Part shown: positions 48,054 through 59,100 of the stretch, piece after piece
Layout: every line of letters begins with the position of its first letter
How positions within the stretch are numbered: position 1 is the first letter of the stretch
DNA from: a virus
Direction: 5' to 3' (one strand)
Virus record (IMG/VR): IMGVR_UViG_3300032286_001377
Location: 1 to 64,000 of that record
DNA: 64,000 nucleotides
Program-made: the position numbers and the translations under genes
The notes under the pieces: generated by a model
The model's input: only the letters and a program-made list of their open reading frames with translations
The model's database searches: none
What the model was told of the DNA's origin: nothing

Positions 48054-50666
48054 TCAAACTTTTGAAATATAATTAAGTTTATCATAATATGGATCAAAGT
48101 AAGTTGTTTTCATTTTTAACAAAACTGAATCAGCTCTACCAGGTATGTCTAAATTAAGTATATTTTTTCTCATAATAAATCTAAATCTTAAACTATATGG
48201 AACATACTCATAATATACTGTAAAAGATGAATTTAAAGCTTTGTTAAAAGTAATGTTTTTTCCATTTTGAAAGAATTGAACCACATTAGAAGAAGTAGAA
48301 AATCCTGTATCTTGAGCAGAATTTGTATAATTTGTTAAATTTGTAGCAAAACTTCCATCAGACAATTTGATTTTAATTGGGCTATATCCAGATGCGTTAT
48401 CCGATTGGAATATAGTACCAAAATATTTATCGTATCTAGAGTTCTCTGCAAACGTTTTATTAATATACGGTGTAAAATCTAACGCAATCGTAGCATCAGA
48501 ATTTGTTCTACTAAAAATTTGTCCTAGTCCATTATTATTTCTATATTGCTTAATTGATTCATTGTAAAGATTTCTTTTAACAAAATCTAATTCATAAGGA
48601 TTATATATTGACGAATCAATTTCATAATAAACGCAAAATATGCTGTTCCCAGAATAAACTGACTCTTCGGTGAGTTTTAATTTTCCATTTGAAACACTAT
48701 AAGAATATTTAGATGGATTAACAATCATTCCATCTTTATACAACAATATAGAATCAGGCCTTGGAGGAAATCTTAATGCTGAAGTAAGATCTGTTATATC
48801 AAAAAAAATAATTTCTGAATCTATTATTGTCTGATTATTAAAAGCTAAAGGAATCCAATCTGACTCTAAGCTAGGAAAATCACTATTGGAAACTGATAAT
48901 TCATATGATGTTAAATTTTTTAAATCATAATTAGTATCAGTAGATAGATTGGAATTTGCTAATTCAACTTTTGCCTTAACACCTAAGATCTGTCCATCTG
49001 TAGGAATTTTTTTACTTATAAAACAAGCCTTATATGTATTAGATGCATTAGTATTAATAAAATCAATAGACTTCAACGAGAAAGAATATTCATAAGAATC
49101 AGATGGTTCATTGACCAACAAGTTCTTAATAGCATTAACAACTGTACCACTTCCGATATTGCCACTATAAAACTGGTGACGTGGATCATCAATTGAAGTA
49201 GTCTCTCTGTTAGCCAAAAACCCTGGATGATCCATAAAGATTGAACGCATACTAGTTGAATTAGAATTAATAAAAAAGTTAGAATTAAATATTCTAGTAT
49301 CTGCACCAACTGCAGACATCATATTTTTAATAAGATCTATAAAAATAGGAGAATTTATAAAAAGTGGATTATCTTCTTTTGAAAAAGAGGAAGATTTAAA
49401 TAACTCATTTTTAACTTTTGTAGCATAGGCGTGAAGTTCCTGAGGAAACCTGTATGAATAATATTCTATATCTTTTGTTTTATTCTGCTTGATTCCATCA
49501 ATAGAAAAGTTTCTATTAAAATACCAATATGACATATCTTGTATCTTACTAAAAGATTCTCTTCTTTCTTTCAATCTCTGCCCAACAAAAGAGTTTAAAA
49601 CCTTAGAATTTAATTCTGATACTACAGCATCTTTCTTAGCACGCGAGTAAGTTGATTGATTAAATATAAAAATAATCTTATTAACAACACTTTTCTCAAA
49701 ACTGAACTCAATAGAACTAGATAAAACTTTACTAGAATTTAAAAGAAGCTTATAAGATGCTGAAGAATTAGCTCCAGCTGCGTAATTCGTTACTGGATTA
49801 AAAACAACTACCTGCAAAAGCTGAAAATCATTACCAAGATTAGGATTAAATTTTATTGTATCCATCTCAATAGATGAGTTAAATTCAACTTCAACTGCTG
49901 TCTGCGCTCCTTTGATTGACGAAACATCGTAATTAAAATATTCAGAATACTTACTCAATAAGGCATCAAGGACTATAGGACTCTTTACTGTCACGCTCCA
50001 AGAATCGAACAGGTTGTCATTAAAAAGATTTTTAAAATCACTATCATTTGTTATGTATGATGAATAATTATTTTCAATTTTAATTGATTTAATTGCCCTA
50101 ATAACATTAATGTCAGACTGTGCCGATCCTATCTTAAGTGTTCCGCTCTTAGAGTCAATGAAGGCTCCGCCGTTAGCTGGAAAGTTAACACTATCTCTAT
50201 CTACTAAAGGTAGATCATATCCATCATATTTGTAATCACTAGAATTATTATCAAATTTCTCTAAATAGTTTGCATTATATAAATCATCTTTGCCTGATAT
50301 AAATTCATAATTATCAATAAATAATTGAAGATTTTGAATATCATTTTCAACTTTTTCAATCTCTGAACCCAATATAGATACCATTGAATCTAAAACTATA
50401 CTATTGGCATTTGCAGCATTATATAGCTGTTTCATCCTTGCAGAAGAATCTCGAAAAAGATCAACAATCGCTTCCTTACGAAGAGGTCCATCTGCAATAA
50501 CTTGAGAAGTAGAAAAATCATTGAATCTAGAACTACCAGCTAACTTTGACATTAAAGAAGTAAAGTCAGCTTTATCTACTTTCATCTCATTGATAAGTTG
50601 TGAAACTTTTACTCTACTTGATCCGAAAAATGTGTTAATTGAATTGTTCAATGTGGTGTTCAGCAT
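48054..50666 (-). CDS. large baseplate/tail structural protein
   Basis: 870 residues from the ATG at 50666 (GGAA ribosome site at good spacing); an ATG at 50687 is in frame but lacks a site and overlaps the previous gene. N-terminal helices (LMSKLAGSSRFNDFSTSQVI, EIEKVENDIQNLQLFIDNYE), then a beta-rich body with ITDLTSALRFPPRPDSILLY and repeated ...YYEIDSSIY/YYEYVPYSLR strands. No enzyme motif. Follows the 1835-aa gene in the structural operon. Confidence 0.65.
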   Translation of the reverse strand: MLNTTLNNSINTFFGSSRVKVSQLINEMKVDKADFTSLMSKLAGSSRFNDFSTSQVIADGPLRKEAIVDLFRDSSARMKQLYNAANANSIVLDSMVSILGSEIEKVENDIQNLQLFIDNYEFISGKDDLYNANYLEKFDNNSSDYKYDGYDLPLVDRDSVNFPANGGAFIDSKSGTLKIGSAQSDINVIRAIKSIKIENNYSSYITNDSDFKNLFNDNLFDSWSVTVKSPIVLDALLSKYSEYFNYDVSSIKGAQTAVEVEFNSSIEMDTIKFNPNLGNDFQLLQVVVFNPVTNYAAGANSSASYKLLLNSSKVLSSSIEFSFEKSVVNKIIFIFNQSTYSRAKKDAVVSELNSKVLNSFVGQRLKERRESFSKIQDMSYWYFNRNFSIDGIKQNKTKDIEYYSYRFPQELHAYATKVKNELFKSSSFSKEDNPLFINSPIFIDLIKNMMSAVGADTRIFNSNFFINSNSTSMRSIFMDHPGFLANRETTSIDDPRHQFYSGNIGSGTVVNAIKNLLVNEPSDSYEYSFSLKSIDFINTNASNTYKACFISKKIPTDGQILGVKAKVELANSNLSTDTNYDLKNLTSYELSVSNSDFPSLESDWIPLAFNNQTIIDSEIIFFDITDLTSALRFPPRPDSILLYKDGMIVNPSKYSYSVSNGKLKLTEESVYSGNSIFCVYYEIDSSIYNPYELDFVKRNLYNESIKQYRNNNGLGQIFSRTNSDATIALDFTPYINKTFAENSRYDKYFGTIFQSDNASGYSPIKIKLSDGSFATNLTNYTNSAQDTGFSTSSNVVQFFQNGKNITFNKALNSSFTVYYEYVPYSLRFRFIMRKNILNLDIPGRADSVLLKMKTTYFDPYYDKLNYISKV

Positions 50667-50667
50667 A

Positions 50668-53600
50668 TCAGTTCCAACTATTTCCATCCATATCTTGGAG
50701 TTCGTAAGCTATACCAGCAGTAAGGTTATTAGAAATTATTTGATAAATTTCTTTTTCATCCAAGAAATTATCTTTAACTTCTTTAGGAATCCTAATTATC
50801 ACATAGCCTCCCTTAGTATAAGCCTCACCAGATGGTGGATAAACATCCCAATGTGATAGTACCCCACTTATTGAGTCTTGCAACTCACTATTTGGACGGT
50901 CACCAGTAACCCCGCCTCCTCTTAACCTTACATCGGTTAAGTCTGGGACCTGCTTATACGGATTGCTTGTAACATATACAATAGCTATCGGTAACGCAAA
51001 AGGATCAAAAATAGAAGATCTACTATCAAAGATCCTTTCATCATAAGTAAAATTCAAAACAGATGTATAAATATAATCTGAAACACGAAGTTTATCAGAT
51101 GATACACTATAGTTATTTGATCCAGAATTAGAAGTATTATTTTTATAAATAACTTTCGGCATGAGGTAAACATACAGTGGCTGATCAAAATCTATAATAT
51201 CAGAATTCAATAAAGGATTAAGGGGGATAGGATTTCCATTTACCTGTTTAACTAAATTATATTTAGAAGCGCTAACATAAGAGACTTTAATTAAAGAAGA
51301 ACCAGAAGGAACAATAGGTGTTCTAAATTGAATAATTCCAGTTTCTGAATCAATATCTTTAATATTGTACTTACTTACCTCAACCCAAGGAGAAATGGAA
51401 GATTCTCTAGTATATACATTAATTTCCTGCCTAATGACACCAGCTGTGTTGTCAAAGTTATCAGTAGGATACCAAGCGTTCATTAGTGGAGTTCTTCTCA
51501 GGCGAATTGATCTTTCATCCAGAATAACTGGAGTCTCATCGCTCACATCATAAAATCCATTACCATAAATATTGGACCAAGAAGACCTTAGATCTGATTC
51601 AGTTGTATACAATGCTGTCAAATCTTGACCCATATATTCTTTCTTCCAATCAAACCAGCTACGCTTATTTGAAATATTAATAGTTTTCCAGAAGCTGCCA
51701 CTTGAAACCGGTAATTCCCATACATCAAACTTTGAAATATCTGGATCTAAATTACCAACTCTAATTGAAGTAGAGTTATTCATCTTTACAGAAAAAATTG
51801 GATATATAGCTTTAAGAGGTAAATTAACTGGCTTAAAAAGCGTAGAAGTTTTAGGGCCTATAAAATCATTACTGTTTTTAGTGTTTCCATCAGCATCGAT
51901 AGCACACACGGAAATAAATATATTGCTAGGACCACGATCTATATATTCTAGATATAACATTGTTTTACCTAAAATCTCTTTTTTAGAAACATCGTAAAAT
52001 CCGTATATTAAACCTTCTTTTTCCAATTTATTAGATACACTTAAAGTTCCATACCTAGCATCAATTTCTGATCTAAATTTTATATTAATTGAATCTATAG
52101 AATTTAATATATCAGAAGAAGTTGGAAATCCAAAATGCGCACCACTAGAATCACATAAAAGAAGTATACCATCAGTAATATCAACTGTATTAGTATTACT
52201 TGGATATAGTCTATTAGCAAGATTCTTTAATCTAAATCCAGAACTAAGTTTGTTAACTTTAACATGCGCACCAGTTGTAGCATAATAAGAAACTGATGTA
52301 TTAGCACTAATAATGAGACCATTATTACTTAAAGAAATAGTTGAAGTAGACAAAGATTTGCCCGCATCATTCACCAATACAACTGATCCAGAAGTATATG
52401 TTAACTTTACTCTTTTATTTCTATTTGTGAAATCAAAAGATGAATCATATTTAAAAGATAACTCGTATGAACCATTACTATAGTCTGCCTTATCAAGAGA
52501 TATAGGAGAACTTAAAGTTGGACGCAAAACCTGTCCATTAGGAAATGGAGACCCTCTATCTATATTCCCCTGATAATCACAACCTATATATAGATCGGTA
52601 ATATATGAACTTGTTGATGGTAAGTTGCTAGTAGAATATTCTTTTGTAAATGGAGTAGAAACATTTATTCCTCTAAACGTATCCGTAACAGTCACCTTAG
52701 CTAAAGCCCATATATCATATGTGTCAACAACAGTAGTCGGAACATTAGATCCTGGAGTAGTAACAGTTTCCAATAGTTCACCATCAACTTGAATAGATGC
52801 AATAGAAAAACCTTCGGCATAACCGTAACCAGGTAAGCCTTTACCTCTAATCTCTATCCACATATAGCGAGCTTTGTCGGCATTTATTCCATTTAGAGAA
52901 AGCTCCACCTGACCATTAACAGCCTCTCTGTTTGGTGCAAAGTTAGTTGTTTTAAAAATATCTTGATAATTTAAATCAGAATATCCATATTGATTAATAG
53001 AAAAGTCTTTCCAAGCGACAGCACTACTTGCTTTGATGATTATTTTATGAACTTTTTTAATCTTAGAAGGAACTTTAAAGAAAATAAAATCTTCAGCTTG
53101 ATTAGGGCCGTTAAATCCAGAAAAACTTATTTTCTTATAAGTCTTAGTTCCTATCTCCGACACTAATCCAATAGTATCAGTTGCATTAATGTACTTAACT
53201 ACACTTGCAGTGCTTGGATTTCCGGCAGCCCATGCTTTAAGATCATTATATCTACTAAGATTAGAAATCTTTAATTTTTTCCAAAAGAATGCCAAAAATG
53301 ATTTAGTTTCGCTATCGACTGTTCCATCCAAATATCTTTGATTACCACTTACCTGAAACTGTTTAACTGCAGCTGCAGTCTTCGCTCCATATAAGCCATC
53401 AATTTTCACACTAATACCCAACGCTGCAGCTACAGTATACTGAATATATTTAACATACTCGTGAGACATTCCAGACTTCCAAAGTCTTGCATCTTTGTGT
53501 ATATCAATATCTCCAGAATACAAATACGCATTAAAAGAGCTCTTAGAAGAGGTTGCTTTCAACTTCAAATCATCAATTGTTGAAATAAAATCTTCACAAT

Positions 53601-56175
53601 TAATTGTCGTTCTTACATAGTGAGTACTAGAAGTTGGAGGAGTCGTAACATAGGTGACCGTTTTCCTTTTAGCTGTACCCTTCACTACCATATCAAAGTT
53701 TAAGTTAACCTTCGCATCAAGGAATGGGCTTTCCTCACTACCTACAGAGTATGAATAACTGCTATATAAATCAAAAGGATATGATTTAAAAGAACTTAAA
53801 ATGTTTAATTTATCATTTAAAACTTTTGTATTAGAAGAACTTATCGTCTTATCAATAATAGCATACGGACCAATCCCATCAGGAATAGTTAAAGTAGGTG
53901 ACTCCTTCGTTGTATATGCGAATGGTTTAATGTTATTATCATCAATTTTGAAAAGATAATAAGAACTAGCAATATTATCATTCTCACTAGAAAAATTAGA
54001 AGTGTCAATTTTAGTAGCATTAGATATCTCTACATCTGGATTAGTGACTTCAATAAAAAATTCTACCTTAGAAGTATTGAACCCAAAAACTTTATCTTTA
54101 TGATGCTCTGGAAGTACAGACGACAATCCATTTTTATAAAAAGAATCTAAAGAATTAACAGATATCAAGTCTATACCAAGTTGATCCATATTAGGAATAT
54201 CTTTAAAATATTTAGATTTTTCATCTGCAAGAAGTACATCTTGACTCATAACCCAAGATGAATTCCAATCAGAAACATAATTAAAAAGAGAACTTTTAAT
54301 ATCTTTAACTCTACTCGCACTTATTCTACAGTAAGCTGCATAAGAAGCTATATTATACAATAGCTTAAATGGACCTTCAACTATGCCTGGATAAATGTTT
54401 GCTCCAAAAGTAATACTAGAATCAGTAGACCCAACATTCTCGTCAACAACAATATCAGTTCCATCTATATTGTATATATCATTACAATAAGATAAAAGAG
54501 GAAAAGTTATAGCAATTATATTGCCCTTTACAAGCTCAGAGGCATTAGGTGACATAACAGGAATTATCAATCCAAGACTGGATGTCGAACTAGAACTAGT
54601 TCCACCTTTTATAAAAGAGTTACCGGCAGGATATCCAGTAAATTTCATATAACTTTTATATGTATTTGAACTAATAAATTTATTAGATCCAAAAATTCCA
54701 TAATAATCTTTTTCAAATAAATCAGGATCCGATCTAAGATCCCATCCACCATTTTTATTCGGATCAATTAAAACACTTGAGTCATTAATTTCCGTATAAG
54801 AACAGCGAGTAAGTGTTTTATTCAAATTTATATTAACACCGAGCAGCCCGGGATCAGCCCCATTCGATAGATCTAATAGTATTGTGCCATTATTTTTAGT
54901 GAATTCATGAATCTTTCTAGCTTGGGCAGATGTTATATTTGAAATAGGTGACCAAACAACAAAATCAAATTCATTTAAATTTAAATCATCAGAGTCTATA
55001 TCCAATTTCCAATAGCTTGCTTTTTTCTTATCCGGATTGGGACCAGATTCATTGATTGGATTTATAAATCTATATTGTGTTAAATTAAATGGAGAATTAT
55101 TTAATCTGTTAAAAACATATGGATTACAAGTAACATTCGTTTCGCCTGATTTTGAACTATATAAAACAGCAACCTTGAAAGTTTTGGCAATTATATTATG
55201 AATAGAATCGTATTCTGAACTATTATTTATTTCATTTAAATTAATAGAATTCTTAGTTCTAGCAATAAGTCTCCAGTTAAAAACCTCAAAATTTCGATTA
55301 TCATCTAAACCTTTTGCTGGAGTAACTATTTGATACCCATTTTCTACTCTTTGACCAGAGATTAAATCAGAATATTTTTGATTAATTTTTTTAACAGCAA
55401 ACTTGTTATCATTTCTATAATTAGGATCTATAACAAAAGCTTCTTCTGGAACATCCTGAAATAATTGAACAGAATTAATTGACTCCTGATAATTTATTTG
55501 CATATTAAAAGAGTTACCCCTAGCATCGCATTCAACCTTATCGTAGATAAGTTTTAATCCACTAGGAGCAGTGCCATCTAAAAGAACAATTATCCTACAT
55601 GGGAGTTCAGGTCTATTATAATTGATGCTAGTTTTAAATGGTTCTAAAAGTATTCTATATTTCCTTCTACCAGTATTAGAATCAACATAGTCGTTACCAT
55701 TTCTATCTACAACTTTTATCTTAATATTATTAAACTTTTCAGGAGTTTCATATTGCTTTAAAGAAGTAAAGGTAAACGCATAGGATACTACGGTGAAAAA
55801 TCTACTTATATAATAATTATGAACAAAATCGTTTGGATTTACAGAACCAATATCTACTGCTCCAGTTGTAGTTGCTTTACTCATAAAAATATTTGAAATA
55901 CTAACATTATCACTATTAAAAGTATAGCTACCATCAAGCGTTCTAAGAAATCCAAGCTCGTCCGCATAAGCCAAAAATGCTTCATTGTCAGACTGAACAA
56001 ATGTACTTCTATTTTCTAAAATAGTTTCTGATAAATCAACCATAACAACATTATTGGATGGAGAAATTTCTTTAGTAGAAAACCAAGATAAACCGATAGA
56101 TCCACTTGGTACCGTATTACCAATTTTAAAAGCTTTTTCTTTTAAACCTGATGTTATGTTTACAAATTTTTCCAT
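50668..56175 (-). CDS. giant tail protein with internal peptidoglycan-binding domain
   Basis: 1835 residues. Near residues 895-970 it carries a PG_binding_1-like domain (KYIQYTVAAALGISVKIDGL, then YGAKTAAAVKQFQVSGN). Around 400-430 is a Rossmann/GATase-like strand set (LNEFDFVVWSPISNITSAQA, NNGTILLDLSNGADPGLLG) of unknown role. The rest is beta-rich. A wall-binding domain inside a tail protein fits a baseplate that touches peptidoglycan during entry. No lytic catalytic site was recognised. Good ribosome site (GGGGAAG). Confidence 0.7.
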   Translation of the reverse strand: MEKFVNITSGLKEKAFKIGNTVPSGSIGLSWFSTKEISPSNNVVMVDLSETILENRSTFVQSDNEAFLAYADELGFLRTLDGSYTFNSDNVSISNIFMSKATTTGAVDIGSVNPNDFVHNYYISRFFTVVSYAFTFTSLKQYETPEKFNNIKIKVVDRNGNDYVDSNTGRRKYRILLEPFKTSINYNRPELPCRIIVLLDGTAPSGLKLIYDKVECDARGNSFNMQINYQESINSVQLFQDVPEEAFVIDPNYRNDNKFAVKKINQKYSDLISGQRVENGYQIVTPAKGLDDNRNFEVFNWRLIARTKNSINLNEINNSSEYDSIHNIIAKTFKVAVLYSSKSGETNVTCNPYVFNRLNNSPFNLTQYRFINPINESGPNPDKKKASYWKLDIDSDDLNLNEFDFVVWSPISNITSAQARKIHEFTKNNGTILLDLSNGADPGLLGVNINLNKTLTRCSYTEINDSSVLIDPNKNGGWDLRSDPDLFEKDYYGIFGSNKFISSNTYKSYMKFTGYPAGNSFIKGGTSSSSTSSLGLIIPVMSPNASELVKGNIIAITFPLLSYCNDIYNIDGTDIVVDENVGSTDSSITFGANIYPGIVEGPFKLLYNIASYAAYCRISASRVKDIKSSLFNYVSDWNSSWVMSQDVLLADEKSKYFKDIPNMDQLGIDLISVNSLDSFYKNGLSSVLPEHHKDKVFGFNTSKVEFFIEVTNPDVEISNATKIDTSNFSSENDNIASSYYLFKIDDNNIKPFAYTTKESPTLTIPDGIGPYAIIDKTISSSNTKVLNDKLNILSSFKSYPFDLYSSYSYSVGSEESPFLDAKVNLNFDMVVKGTAKRKTVTYVTTPPTSSTHYVRTTINCEDFISTIDDLKLKATSSKSSFNAYLYSGDIDIHKDARLWKSGMSHEYVKYIQYTVAAALGISVKIDGLYGAKTAAAVKQFQVSGNQRYLDGTVDSETKSFLAFFWKKLKISNLSRYNDLKAWAAGNPSTASVVKYINATDTIGLVSEIGTKTYKKISFSGFNGPNQAEDFIFFKVPSKIKKVHKIIIKASSAVAWKDFSINQYGYSDLNYQDIFKTTNFAPNREAVNGQVELSLNGINADKARYMWIEIRGKGLPGYGYAEGFSIASIQVDGELLETVTTPGSNVPTTVVDTYDIWALAKVTVTDTFRGINVSTPFTKEYSTSNLPSTSSYITDLYIGCDYQGNIDRGSPFPNGQVLRPTLSSPISLDKADYSNGSYELSFKYDSSFDFTNRNKRVKLTYTSGSVVLVNDAGKSLSTSTISLSNNGLIISANTSVSYYATTGAHVKVNKLSSGFRLKNLANRLYPSNTNTVDITDGILLLCDSSGAHFGFPTSSDILNSIDSINIKFRSEIDARYGTLSVSNKLEKEGLIYGFYDVSKKEILGKTMLYLEYIDRGPSNIFISVCAIDADGNTKNSNDFIGPKTSTLFKPVNLPLKAIYPIFSVKMNNSTSIRVGNLDPDISKFDVWELPVSSGSFWKTINISNKRSWFDWKKEYMGQDLTALYTTESDLRSSWSNIYGNGFYDVSDETPVILDERSIRLRRTPLMNAWYPTDNFDNTAGVIRQEINVYTRESSISPWVEVSKYNIKDIDSETGIIQFRTPIVPSGSSLIKVSYVSASKYNLVKQVNGNPIPLNPLLNSDIIDFDQPLYVYLMPKVIYKNNTSNSGSNNYSVSSDKLRVSDYIYTSVLNFTYDERIFDSRSSIFDPFALPIAIVYVTSNPYKQVPDLTDVRLRGGGVTGDRPNSELQDSISGVLSHWDVYPPSGEAYTKGGYVIIRIPKEVKDNFLDEKEIYQIISNNLTAGIAYELQDMDGNSWN

Positions 56176-56176
56176 T

Positions 56177-59100
56177 TTATTCTTCCCCAGAATCTGGACG
56201 TATATTGCTGTAATTAACTATATAATTTGGAGTAGTTCCAAAGAGTCCCATCTGATACTGTTGTAGTCTATTTAAAGGAACCCAAGATGGAGGAATCCAA
56301 TTTGGAGTACTGTTAACCGAGTAAACATCAATGCTATTATAATGCTTAACAACAAAATTTGGAGTAGCAATAGGATTAGAATTCAACTGCGTTGCTGGCA
56401 TAAAAGCCGAAGGCAATGCTGAAGCTTCGTTCGCATAGTGTATATTGTCATATTTTTCATTCCAATAAGCTATATCACCAGTTATAGTAATGTTAGAAGC
56501 CAAAACAGTTTCCCCTAATGCAGCCAGTTTTGTCTGTATCTGGTTTGCTGTTTCATTTATTTCAACGGAAACAAACCATATTCCTGGATCACTTGCATCG
56601 CTATAGCTATTTATAGTTTCAAAAATATTAAAATATCCATTTGAGTCAGTTTGAGTATACGAGTAGCTTGCAGTGTTGAAAAGGTCATAGAGAGTTCTAG
56701 CTTTTCTATATTTGATAGCAACAGAAGCCAATAGTGGATTATCTTTCCAATAAATTTTTCCAACTATTGCAAGCTTGCTAATTCCATCTGTATCTACAGT
56801 AAATCTAAGTGGAGCCGCTTTAACTTTAAGATCAAAGGTTTTATCACGTATAATCTTATATGTTAACTGCTGAGAATAGCCTTGAGTCATACTATTGGCC
56901 GAGCTATTAGGAGTGCTGTTGGATAGCCCATTGGGTGTAGCAGAGCCGATTCCAGAAATATTAATTGTTCCACTAGAAGTTGTTGACAATATAGAACCAT
57001 TATATCTAACAGTTGTTTTAGCAAAACCATTATCATTAGTTGTCACATAAGGATCTGCTACCAAAATATCATTGCCACTAATATAGAAAGTTTGACCTGG
57101 TTTTAAGTTTCCATTTGTATCATAAGAGATAATAGATAGGTACATTAAATCATTAGAGGAATCAGTAATAAAATTGGGAGACAGATAAGCGGAGATTGAA
57201 CTGAAATTGAACTCATCTTTGGTAAGATAAACATATCCTTCACTAATTGGTGAGTCAATCTGACTTAAATTCAATCCACTATCAATAAAGTTATCCTTAT
57301 ATGAATTCTCATAAGTCACATAATAATATGAATTAGTTGAAGGCGTTGTACTAAAGTACGCTTTGGACTGGTAGTCATCTATTGAACTATTATAAACATC
57401 ATTCTCAACGTAGAATGCATCATTCACATAATAAACAACTTCATATTCTCTATCTACAACAGATGGAGTTGCCTGACTAAAAGGCGAAATAACATTCGTA
57501 CTGGAAGATAAGTTGCTAAATAACCGCTTACCAGTATATACATCAGTGACTGAAGCATTCTTGATATTTTGGTAAGACAGATAAAGAGAATTACTCTTTC
57601 GACCCAAAACTGTTTCCGTATTATAGAATGATCCATTACCTGGAGTAGATGAGTCCTCGAATACAAGATTTCTATACTCCTTACCTCCAACATTAGCGAT
57701 AATGGGTGCACCTTTTCTTGGAGAATTTGGTAGAGTTAAATCAAAGAATCTTCCATTATATGTTGCTGTCTCAGGATTAACATAAATGTATTGATCTTTT
57801 TCCTTAATATAAATCCAACCAGCATTAACGCCTAATCTATAATCATTTCGTCTAACTTCATCTGCTTCTGAATATATATCAACTTCAACATTATTTAAGT
57901 CACTATCACCCAAACTAGGAACTATACCATCTACCAGATATTCTTTAACTATTTTAATTTCTTGATCAGTTAAAACTCTTCTCCATATTGCCACGGCAGC
58001 CAATTCCATATCAGCATATCCTGAGTTGTTATAATACTGAGAGCCAATAGTCAGAGGAGTGTTACTGCTTAAAGTCCCTATAGTTGAGTCTGTAGCAGGG
58101 ACGCCCATTGTTGTATTAGCGTAAACATAGGTAGTGTCTTTTGAAACATTTCTTATACCAGTATGTGCCATTAGTGACCCAGCAACATAACCTGGGTTAG
58201 ATGCCCCTCCAGAACCACCTGCGCCTGATACGAAGTTTAGAGCAGCTACGCCAGTGTTTGCTTTAGAGAGGTAGTATCCACCAGTCGGATCCCACTTCAT
58301 AATAAAGCGTTGATCTGTTGCAGGCACTGACCAAGATCTTGCTACAGCCATAAGTGTAAATGAATCATTTAAACCGAAGTTCACAAGGTCATTATTGGGA
58401 ATAATAAAATAATCTGCCGCACCAGCGTCTGCGCCAAAAATCCAAACAGATCTACCACCATTAGCCTTAGATGGCATAACTACCATTCTACGACCAGTAG
58501 TTCCTCTATTCATAGTTACTAATTGGCCGGTATTGCAAGTAAAACTAACCTGTGCCGGATAAGTGATTGAATCAAAGTCAACATCTAAAACTGGATTACC
58601 AGCAAAAGAATCTGTATTCCAAATTTTTGCCCGATAATACTTTCCCTCAGGTCCAGCTAAGCCCGTATTAGAAGCTGCTATATAATTAAACGCAGCGTTC
58701 GAACGCAAAGACAATGCCGTACCACCAGGGTTAGCTGTTACAACAGTATCAAAAAGTGTCCAGTTTACGCCATCTAATGAAGTATAAAATTTCACGGTAT
58801 GCTGGAAAGTTGTATTGTTTATTGTGAGGGTAGCGCCAAACCACGCCTTAGTTCCAATTGGAATATTATGACCCTTAGTGGCGTAAACTAAACGAGAAGT
58901 TGTATCCGCACTAGAGGTGTAAGAGAAAAACATATTAGGACCAGGGGGTGTGCCTCCATTAAATCCTATTGAGTAGTTAGTAACCGAACTATCTACGCCC
59001 GATTGTCTCTTTCCTATAAGAGCTTTAGGACTAGCTACATATGTCTCAAAAGGTCTAATCTGCACGGCTAATGCAATATTGCCAGTAATATCAGTAGACG

